A DNA stretch of 64,000 nt from Carnegiea gigantea (Eukaryota; Streptophyta; Magnoliopsida; Caryophyllales; Cactaceae). This document shows, piece by piece, positions 51,328 through 60,559 of this stretch. Numbering within the stretch: the stretch's first letter is position 1; each line of letters starts with the position of its first letter. A program made the translations under genes and the position numbers. The notes beneath the pieces were generated by a model. It was given only the letters and a program-made list of their open reading frames with translations. It searched no databases and was not told the DNA's origin. The stretch spans positions 604,001 to 668,000 of the forward strand of contig JAKOGI010000184.1 of NCBI GenBank assembly GCA_029747015.1, read 5' to 3'.

Positions 51328-53061
51328 TCACATGTTAGTTTTGGGAACCCAGATCCACTTGGGTCCCATTCTTTTAGACAAATAAAGCTCATCTTTCCTA
51401 ATCCAGATTTGTTTCACATACCTTTCATTCTTTTCAATGACATACCTTCTCAGAGGACATGAATATCGATAGTGACCAGTTTTACCACAATGAAAGCAAA
51501 CAATGTTTTCAGGTAATCCCACATACTTTCTATGAATTGGGTAAACTGTTCGTTTAGGCTTATATCCAAGTCCCTTTTTGTTTCGACTGTGGTGAGTGTT
51601 TAACCAATCAAGGGCTTGTGAGGACTTGTTCCAGCGCTTGGTTGTGATAAGCTCGGTTTCCAGTTTTTCTATATTAGCATGCAAACCCTTGTTCTCCCTG
51701 AGCAAGGACTCAACCATTCCTTCCACCTCAAAGAGTTTTTCCTCCATTCGAGAATAATCTCCTTCTTTTATAAAGAGGTTTTCTTTGAGCGTATTAATAT
51801 TTTCATGTAAGCCCAGTTTTTCATTTTTAAGGATCTCATTTTCTAGTTCTAGGTCTCGGACATCTCGTTTCAATTCAGCACAAGTATCCATCAAGGTATA
51901 CAAAAGTTCTTCGAGAGTTGCTTTATTGAGACCACGTACCTTGTTCTTGAGATCAGTAAGGCTGTTTGTTGATTCATCATCTGAATCCGTGTCACTTTGT
52001 GCCATGAGAGCTACAGCATCTTCCTCAGTTTCAGACTCACCTTCATCCTCAGAGGAATCTCCCCAGGCAGCAAGCATAGCCTTCGAGAATCGTCTCCCAG
52101 AACTGCTTGCAGCTTGTTTTCTACCTTGTTTCCTGGGGTGTTCTTGCTCTTGCTCTTCTCGAAGTAGTGGACAGTTCTTCACAATGTGATCCGGTTTGCC
52201 ACACTTGAAACACCCTGTGAACTGTTCTCGGGGGGTATTTCTGGACTTACTGAAGTATTTTCTTTTGCTGTTTTCTTTGACCTTTTTGAAGAATTTCTTG
52301 AACTTTCTTGTCATTAAGGCCATCTCTTCATCCTCAAGGTCAGAGTCATCATCCTCTTGTGCTTTCAAGGCAAGCCTACGATCCTTCTTCTGCTCCTCTT
52401 TTTGTTGTGAGTTCTTTCTGAGTTCATAGGTTTGAAGATTGCCAATCAACTCGTCGAGGGTGATCTTGTTCATGTCTTTAGCTTCTTGGATGGCTGTCAC
52501 CTTCGCTTCCCAAGACCGAGGCAAAATCCTTAGAATCTTCCTCACCAGCTCTTATGTGGTGAAGGATTTTCCCAGGGATTTTAGCTCGTTTGTTATGTGG
52601 GTGAAGCGTGTGTACATATCCATCACGTTCTCACGATCACCCATATCAAACAACTCATATTGCCTCATAAGTAGCTCAATACGTGATTGTTTGACTTGAC
52701 TTGTTCCTTCATGAGCTACTTGGAGGGCATTCCATATCTCCTGAGCTGACTCACACTCCGAGATACGTGTATATTCATCTGGACCTAGGCCAAAATATAA
52801 TAGCTTCTTGGCCTTGGCATTCTTTTCCATTTTCTTATAGTCTTCACCATCAAACTCTATGGGTTCCTTGGGAACCTTCTTACCATCTTCAAGCACCTTG
52901 GCGGGAACAAGGGGCCCGTTCTTGATGAGCATCCATAATTCATAATCTTCTGCCTGAATATAGTTCTCCATCCTATTCTTCCACCAACTATAATGTTGGC
53001 CGTTGAAATAGGGTGGATGAGTAATGGATTGCCCTTCAAGGATTCCTTGTGGTGTACTCAT
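51328..53061 (-). pseudogene. gag: copia gag, SIRE-type, one internal stop
   Basis: The ATG at 53061 lies 40 bases after the PBS. The first 169 codons (to 52552) hold the copia gag region (PPYFNGQHYSWWKNRMENYI). A single TAA (52554-52552) interrupts; the same frame continues at once for 405 codons to the TGA at 51330-51328. That second part has a first CCHC knuckle (CFKCGKPDHIVKNC, residues 112-125 counted from 52545) and an acidic Ser/Glu stretch. A coiled coil of about 95 residues (205-300) follows, then a second CCHC knuckle (CFHCGKTGHYRYSC, 350-363). Two knuckles 238 residues apart plus a coiled coil are unusual for copia in general and fit the long Sirevirus gag. Without the TAA it would be about 577 residues. 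Confidence 0.9.
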
Positions 53062-53101
53062 CTTCAGAATCTCTCAAGGTGTTACCCTTTTGAGAGAACC
53101 T

Positions 53102-53113
53102 GCTCTGATACCA
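53102..53113 (-). other. Primer-binding site (initiator Met-tRNA, perfect)
   Basis: On the element strand TGGTATCAGAGC lies two bases from the 5' LTR and matches the plant tRNA-iMet site at 12 of 12 positions. The short leader to the gag ATG follows. Confidence 0.95.
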
Positions 53114-53115
53114 CT

Positions 53116-54509
53116 TGTTGAATTCCAAGAGTACACAACCACAAAAGAGGGGGTGAATTGTGGTGGTCGATTTTCACCTAATAACTGACAAACAACCGTA
53201 GCACTTGATTACAGAGATTGTTTGTAAATCACAAACAACCTTACGCCTTGTTTGTAGCGGTTGTTCTCAATTGATTCAGTAGCGAAATTCAAAGTAATAA
53301 ATGCGGAAATAAAGCACACACAATTTTTACGTGGAAAACACCTCTAGCCCAACTGAGGTGTGAAAAACCACGACCTACCTCGTGTAGGATTCAACCACTT
53401 CACTAACGGGCTGAGCACGTTACAAAAGTAACACTCCTTGTTACAACTTGTAACCCACGTAACCTTCTTCCCTAAGACAGGTTACAACACGTCCAATCTC
53501 ACCAGATAGGACACGTCCAAAGTCCACATGACTGAGGACACACTCACTCAATTTCTGTTCTGAGAATAGGGTGCAAAACACCTTACTGGGGTGCTTCTGA
53601 CTTAAGCAGATGTAAGGTACAATGAAGTCCTATTATGCCAATAAATTGAAAGCTCAGTTAAGCACAATCTTCTCACGGTTTTTCTCTTTGAATGTCAGCT
53701 CTAAAAATCTCTTACTTCTTTATAAAAATCGGGTTGTCAAATGGGAGAGAGAATTTCAATATTTAAGCGCACAACCCAACGGCTATTATTTCAAAAGATA
53801 GGATAAAATATCTTGGCCGAGTAGTCTAGTCTTGAAAAGGATAAAATCTTGATTTATCCCAAATTCAATCAATACCTAAAAATAAGGGATGAGAATCTTT
53901 TCAAGAGAAATCTTTAGCAAAAACGGTTTTGCAATTTTTTTTTTCCAAATTCAAAACGAACCTTTTTAGATCTGGCAGCCAACCGAAGTAAATTTCCAGA
54001 TAAGACTGATGTAGCTGCTGCAGTTTTTGAGAACACCCTAGGCACCCTGTTTGCAGGGTTGTTTGGTAATGGTGTCCCAAAGCAACTTTTCGAAAACCGT
54101 TTTCAAGAAGTGCTAAAAATGATACTTTCAAGATTGGCATATTAACAAGAGTCTAAATAAATAAAACCTATATACCCAAGACTTCTTGTTTTGAACCAGT
54201 CAACTTGTCCAAGATTTGTAGAGCTGCTGTGAACACCAAGGCCACCTTGTTTGCTGGGGTTGTTCTTTGCATTGCTAGAGTTCAGGAATATGCCTTACAA
54301 TCAACTGTCGAGAGGGTGTTCTTGACTTAATATAGAATCACCAAGTAAAACCTGTTTTGAAGACTTGTTCTCACATGTAGCAAACCAGTTAATACAATAA
54401 AGATCACAAACACCAGTTAGGCCTGTTTGGAGATCGTGTTTGGAGCAACATTACTTGGACAAAGTTTTACACTTGGATTTGTTATCATCAAAACTAAATA
54501 TACTCAACA
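53116..54509 (-). repeat. 5' LTR of copia element
   Basis: This 1394-base LTR begins TGTTGAATTCC and ends ATACTCAACA on the plus strand. It lacks 76 bases found at 44644-44719 of the other LTR and has 15 extra bases at 54327-54341. Other differences are about 18 single-base changes by eye. Confidence 0.95.
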
Positions 54510-54514
54510 ATTAT

Positions 54515-55640
54515 CAAACCATGGGTGACCCTCAACATAACTTTAGACAGCCATAATTCATAATTTTCACTTCATAATCATCCAAGACTCATTTTTAATC
54601 CAAAACACACACATGACATGCTTTGTTGACGAACATCATTCAAACCATGCATAATTCTCATTACCCTAGCTTATGTCTTACTTGAACTTGCACTTAAACT
54701 TCTCTAAAATCAATACCAACACCAGGATATTCATTGCCAATACCAAAGATCACAAAATCACAAATAAAACGATCCAAATTCAACATCTCAACCTAAGCTT
54801 GCATGATCATGAATGATCTCAACTCCCATATATTTTCAAGGTTCATCAATCATGTTAAACACCAAAATAACTTTTATTTCTATCCGTATAGCATGATTAA
54901 TAAATAAATTATCCATAAAAATCAAAATTAGACAAGATAAGGGTTAGAGATTAACTCACTTTAAGCTTGTATTTTGAGATATGGAGGTGATGTTTGGTGT
55001 TTGTGGTAGTTGAGGGGGGTGGCGGCTGGTGCTAGAGGGTGGCTGGTGGTGCTGGCTGGCAAAGCTGGTGGCCATTAATGGTGCTGGCTGTAGGCAGTAG
55101 CTCACAGTAGGCCAAAATAGTGGAGGGCCAGCCATAGGGAAAAAGAGAAAAGGAGGGGAAGAAGACAAGAAAACTTTGGATTTTGCGTCTTGAAATTTTT
55201 GGCTTTTCTTGAAAATTTGGCTGATATTTATGCCTCCAAAAATATCTTTTTACTAATTAAAATTAGATATAAATGATGGTGATTAACTTAATGTAAATTG
55301 TACCAAAATTTATGGGCCTCAATTTAAGCCCAAAATGAATCGGGCTGCAATTCGGGCCCAAATGAATTAGGCCAAACTTGATAAATTTGGGCCCAAATAT
55401 TTTTGCATGCTTAAAAATTAAATTTTTGTGACACTATGAAAATAATTTAACACCTAATCATATTTACCCGGGACTAATATCGATCCACCTGAAATTATCA
55501 CGTAAATGAACTTGAATTGCAAAGTGGGGTCCAAGATGAATTCGCCCAACCGAGATGATTAAATGAGATAAATCAATGTGAAAAATTAATAACATTGCTT
55601 AATTAAATAAATAAATATGATTTAGGATCAGGCTATTGCG
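54515..55640 (-). repeat. 3' LTR of Tekay-like element, second part
   Basis: It resumes after the copia element and aligns with 62330-63450. Its end reads GGCTATTGCG where the other LTR has GGCTATTACA, so the terminal dinucleotide is mutated. The PPT follows directly. Confidence 0.9.
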
Positions 55641-55790
55641 GTCTTCCCCCCTTAAAGAGTTTCGTTCTCGAAACCTATGAACTTTGCCAAAACATGCAAG
55701 TTTATCTTAAATAGATGTGTGTACTTGGGTTGCATCTCATCCTTGGTTCCCAAACTGGATTCTGAGGAGGTATGATTTGCCAATGTACTT
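55641..55790 (-). pseudogene. pol: Tekay/Del pol C-terminus (chromodomain end) and PPT, remnant
   Basis: On the minus strand the bases next to the LTR form a purine tract (AAGGGGGGAAGAC). Upstream, one frame reads KDEMQPKYTHLF and then FENETL before a stop. This corresponds to the chromodomain tail (DEM-xKYPHLF) and the FEDE-T ending of Tekay/Del pols. It is interrupted by stops farther upstream. The match is by motif only but is in the right place and orientation. Confidence 0.65.
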
Positions 55791-57060
55791 TAACTAAAGG
55801 TATCTGCTTGATGCGTAGCTACTTATTCCTGTGATCTAATATCAAAACTGGGTGCTCTTCAAATTCGAGACCCTCAGTGACAGCAATGGGTGTAGTTAAG
55901 AGAGTATGGGCAGGATCTAAAATGTATTGCCTGAGTTATAAGATTAAAAAAACACGTTATGTATGTGTTTAAGTTATATAGGCAGACCTAATCAACAAGC
56001 TCTGGGATTAAAGGTGTCTGCGTATTGTACAACTACTTAATCTCATGTTTCAGTAGTAGATCCGGATACTTCTCACACACTGGCTTCAATGAACTCAATT
56101 ATTTGGGTTCAAAATTAATATTCTCTTCGAAAGAAAAGAACCTTGTTATTAGTGAGGAGGTGCTCACTACTAGTTCATCGCCTTATCCACTAATGAAAAC
56201 TGTTGTATACCCTGATAAGTATTCTGGTACTATTACGAGTTGTAAAACACGTTAAGTACGTGTTTGGGTTGAACAGGTAGGTGCAGTCATACAAGATCTA
56301 ACGTTTCAATGAATCATAAGGCCCAATGTAACTAGTCCCTAATTGTCCTTGGATAGTTGGTCTTTTACTACCTTTGACTAGAAAAGCCTTTTGAAATAGT
56401 CTATAACCCATCTAAGGCTTTAGTTGTTTCCTTGTTTTGCCAGCACAACTTTGTTGTCGACCTTGCATCACCTTAACATGTACTTCAATTTTTCCTTCTT
56501 AATGCTTGCTTGGGTTAGCTCTAACCTTCTACTCAATGTTTCTTCTAGCGTACTCAAATATGATTAGACAGTGCTTGAGACTGTGTCCTTATCAAAACGT
56601 TATCATCTGATATTCTTAATGCATCACATAATCTCCCCTCATCAGACTACTTAAGGATCTACTCTCGGTTGATAATGGGTGATGAAATGATCGTGATTGA
56701 GGATGAGAGCAATGGGATTGTTAGCCAAGCGAATCATTGCATACAAAAGAAATGAACAATGAGACTAGAAAAGGCTAATAAAGGAGAGATTATCATTGGG
56801 TGGTTAGAATAAAGATAACCATGAGTATATCCAAAATTCTGAACCATAATACCCCAAGAATCATGGTTTATAAATATTGATTATAAAGGATCCAATACAT
56901 AGTTATCCAAGAAGATAGATGTCCCAGTTACCTTTGAGTTTAGCTGATGATTTAAAAACAAGATGGCCAGCAACGGAGTTCTGACAGGGTGACTTTCTAG
57001 ATACAATTGATAGGATAAATGCAATCAAGGGAGTGGCCAAACAAAATATAATAAATAAAG

Positions 57061-57373
57061 AAATAGATTGGATAAACAAGGTATAATGGATAAATAAATA
57101 GCTTGAACAAGCAAGGTCTAATGAATAGATAAATGGATTAAATAGGTTGCAGTGGGAACATGCCTTTGCTCATATGGAGCCAAGTCAAGTACAACAATAA
57201 GATTAAATAAGGATTACTAAAGTTTACTTATGAGGATATAAGATATAGGTGTGAGAATTACAAGTGCAATAAATAGATTAATAGATTGAACCGGTAAAGT
57301 GCAATGGATAGATCAATAAATTGGATGAGCAAAGTACCAATAGATAAGTAAATAGATTGAACAAGTGACATTA
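57061..57373. repeat. 35-base minisatellite inside a 219-base duplication
   Basis: Adjacent 35-base units of the form AAATAGATTGGATAAACAAG plus a GTATAATGGATAAAT-like half lie at 57061-57095 and 57096-57130. Diverged units recur at 57279-57313 and 57314-57348, with a partial one after them. The flanking TGCCTTTGCTCATATG occurs at 57161 and 57380, a spacing of 219 bases, so the array was duplicated together with its flank. Confidence 0.75.
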
Positions 57374-57904
57374 GAAACGTGCCTTTGCTCATATGAAACC
57401 CATTCATGTCCAGCAATAAGATTGAATAGAAAATTTGGAGTTTATTTATGAGCATATAAGATATATGTGTGGGAGTTGAAGTTCAAAATAAGGAGAGTAA
57501 GGGGATTATGACAATCGCAATCACTCACACAATGAGAGTTAAATTACATTATAAATTCAAAACAAGTTATACGAGCTTATCATTATGAATAAATGAGATG
57601 TAAGATAGATGTTGTGAATCGGCTCTCAACGAAATAAACTAGAACTCATGATCATGAAATAAAGATGGTGAAGGTCGAGAGCATTGGAATGTTGACAACC
57701 ATATAAGGTCAAACAAAAATGCATTGCACATTTAACAATAGGTTTGCAAAGACATGGAAGATCATGCTAATAGGAAATATCGGGTTGCAATGCAAGAGAG
57801 ATTAAATAATATTGGATAGTATTAAGTTTTGAAGATGAGACAAACAAACAATTACAAGAATTATTATAAAAGGGCATTCTTACAAAAGATAAACTATGGT
57901 TGTA

Positions 57905-58330
57905 TGGTTTATGTGTGATATCCGGACCTCAAATCATTCCTGAAAAAGACTTCAATTATTGGCAGTTAATCCCATAAATCATTTATTCAAGGTATAGGAA
58001 ACTTGTTTTTGTTAGTGATCTTGTTCAACTCTCTGTATGTCGTACACAACCATAAGGATTTGCTTTCATTCTTCATGCATATAAAACTAGGGTTTCCCAC
58101 GGTACACACTTGGTTAAATAACTCCCTTCTATAACAACTCATCTTACTAAATCTTTAGTTCTTTGAACTCTGCTGGGGGTCATATGATAGGGCCTCTGAA
58201 AATAGAATGAGCACCTTGAACTAGGTTGATCTAAAAATCAATGTTTCTTAGGGGAAAACAGTCCTGAAAGTCCTCAGATAAAACATCTCTAAATTCACAA
58301 ACTATAATTATGGATATGTATATACCGAGT
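57905..58330 (-). pseudogene. pol: Tekay/Del reverse transcriptase, N-terminal remnant
   Basis: Read on the minus strand in shifting frames, the piece shows a QGAHSI...PPAEFKELK phrase at the protease-RT linker. It then shows a CTTYRELNK counterpart of the CIDYRELNK motif, and FFRNDLRSGYH, the conserved IDLRSGYH region before the catalytic site. Order and spacing agree with Ty3/gypsy RT. The YxDD region is not found downstream. Many stops and frameshifts show long decay. Confidence 0.7.
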
Positions 58331-60084
58331 GTGGTTGCATATCACTAATATTCAATGCATTACTGACACGATAACTCACTTACTTACACAGTGTAATTAG
58401 GGCGAAAATAGGGTTTTTCTTCCCTCGGTCTATAGAAACACACATCTAGTCTTTCCTCATTCCTCAAGCTAACCTTAAGATCTTTACAAGTCATCTTCTA
58501 TAAATACACAGTTGGTTCATCTCCATAATGATAACAAGGTCTGCCAATCTAATTCAATTGAATGCCCAATGAATATGATTCCGGCAATACTAATGGAGGC
58601 ATATTTATAAAAGATAACACATTCAACTGCCTACTGCTCTCAGTAAATTTAAAAAATAGAGGGACAATCTAAAGTGCAAAGAGATGTAACCACACCATGA
58701 ACTCTTATAAAGATATTTTTTTATTGGTTATAAAGGACTGGCATACAAGCTGAATGAATGAAAGGACAAAGATTCGTAATGAAAGAGGTAAGGCATATAA
58801 ATGACCTGCATAAAAAAGACATGCAGTTTATTCATGATGGCCATGATAGTAAAGTAAACGAATGATGTTATGAAGTTGAGAGGGAGTATTAAGTACTGAA
58901 GGTGAAGAAATCTAATAGATTACCAAAGAGGCATTTGAAAGTCATACGGTACCCGTAGATAAGTAAAATGACAAATATAAGTGTCAACACCACTAGAAGA
59001 GAAATTTTATTCATTTGGTGCTTGAAAGACCAATGCATCAAGAAAAAAGAGTCAATCTTATGACTGAACATGATGACATCAGCATCCATCAATAACACAT
59101 TCTACAGTAAATGGAAGTTTTAGGTAGGCATATAAACTTTGAAACTGCTGGCAAATGGAAATAGCACAAATCATTGTTCATCATTAACAAGATAGGTTAT
59201 GCTAGCAAAGAAAAGATTGCCAAAATAACTTGAGTAACGACATGCAGTCCCGGCCATAGAGTAGTATGCTAACACGACATTACGGTGCTATAGGAACACG
59301 AACAATATGGATCTATTTAATTACTAAAAGGGCGGTCAATGACTAGGTCTGAAGCAACCAAAGGCTCTGCAAACAATAAATGAATAGTGCCTAAATATAA
59401 GCAAGGAGTTAAAGTAGGTGACAGTAAAAATATGAACAGAGCGATGACTGAACTTTAAGTAGAATGGATCAAATATACTTAGGAAGAACTGCAAATCACA
59501 CAGTAACGCATACCAAGGGTCATTATACGCTCCACTATGGAAACATAGAGTTAAACAATTATGGTTGTCAGGGTTAGAACCGCCTATAAGAAAGGTTGCT
59601 CAGATGTGTTTGAAGGACTCCCCACATACCACATATGATATTTTTTTTTTTTTTTCATAAACACTCCGTTACAAATCAAGAGAGTGTTAGTGGCAAAGAA
59701 ATGATGCCTCTGAACAATTCAAGGTGACTAGGGCAGAAATAAGTCAATGACAGGAAGTAATGGGAGCATTGCTGATGTAAGGTCTTAGTGTCAAGACCAG
59801 ATAATTTCTATACACAGTAGCTTAATCTTACTTGTACCACCCATATAATGCCAGGTAGCACACCATAAGCTTTTAACTGTTATCATTAGACATAAGCACT
59901 CATTGTAATGCTCATTTCATACTGGTTCACCTCAGAGATATTGCCCACAAGGCATTTCCCCATCCAAAGGTTTACATCTAACTTGACACTATATTAATCC
60001 CTTAAAAAGTTAAAAATTGCATCCCTACATTGGTTTCAACCATCACTATACTCAAGATCAGGTATATTAACATACCTCACTAAA

Positions 60085-60330
60085 ATTCTCAAATCCTAGG
60101 GTAAAACGGATAGAGTTCCACCTAAAAATTGGCTAAAACCAGCTTAAAGCCTTGCAATAGATGCATGAAATGAAAAGAAACACTTTAATAGCTCAACGGC
60201 CACACGCCGGAGTTCATAACTCAACGGGTCACACACCCGGAGTGCACGATTGCAAAAACTTAAATAAATGAGAGAAATGAAACATACATACAACTCCCAG
60301 ATAAATGAAAGCATGCCTCACTAGCAGGTC
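60085..60330 (-). repeat. Block shared with the end of the 4.1-kb solo LTR
   Basis: The stretch resembles 36590-36830, near the end of the solo LTR. It includes 38 identical bases (60189-60226 versus 36732-36769) with a CTCAACG direct repeat at both ends and a small CGGC/GCCG inverted repeat inside. Here it lies ~320-460 bases inside the PBS, in the leader of the Tekay-like element. Confidence 0.65.
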
Positions 60331-60543
60331 ACCCAAATGGTTCCACACTCCACTTTACTAATGCTCGAATCTCAGGATATTACCAAATGATTAAATCACC
60401 CAAATGGAAATGGTTCCTTCGTATATGCTCATACATATGAACTTATAGTCAATAGCTCATTTAACTAGTCCAACATAACTTATGCACACCTTATTAACTA
60501 ACTCATAAACACTTGATAGCTTACAATGGTCCTTAAAACCATA

Positions 60544-60555
60544 GCTCTGATACCA
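60544..60555 (-). other. Primer-binding site (initiator Met-tRNA, perfect)
   Basis: On the element strand TGGTATCAGAGC follows the 5' LTR after a four-base spacer and matches the plant tRNA-iMet site at 12 of 12 positions. It fixes the minus orientation of the Tekay-like element. Confidence 0.92.
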
Positions 60556-60559
60556 ATTC

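Larger units (their letters stand above)
43957..54509 (-). mobile_element. SIRE-type Ty1/copia retrotransposon (10.55 kb) with envelope-like ORF, TSD ATTAT
   Basis: Reading leftwards: 5' LTR (53116-54509), PBS (53102-53113), gag, protease-integrase-RT-RNase H, an extra envelope-like ORF, PPT (45410-45423) and 3' LTR (43957-45409). The domain order integrase before RT is that of Ty1/copia. Large size, long gag with coiled coil and an ORF after pol are traits of the Sirevirus lineage. The TSD ATTAT is perfect (43952-43956 and 54510-54514). Apart from a 76-base and a 15-base indel the LTRs differ at only about 18 sites by eye, so this is the youngest insertion in the window. It carries a stop in gag, a TGA at the gag-pol junction, two small frameshifts in pol and one stop in the extra ORF. 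Confidence 0.95.
55791..60543 (-). other. Decayed interior of Tekay-like element
   Basis: This should hold the rest of integrase, RNase H, protease and gag, but the frames are destroyed. I recognise only an RT remnant (57905-58330), a 35-base minisatellite (57061-57373) and an LTR-like block (60085-60330). The short open frames are hydrophobic or low-complexity and carry no domain. Confidence 0.6.

Noticed and set aside
57061..57373. Possible CRISPR-like array
   Set aside because: Units are directly adjacent without unique spacers, and the genome is a plant; it is a minisatellite.
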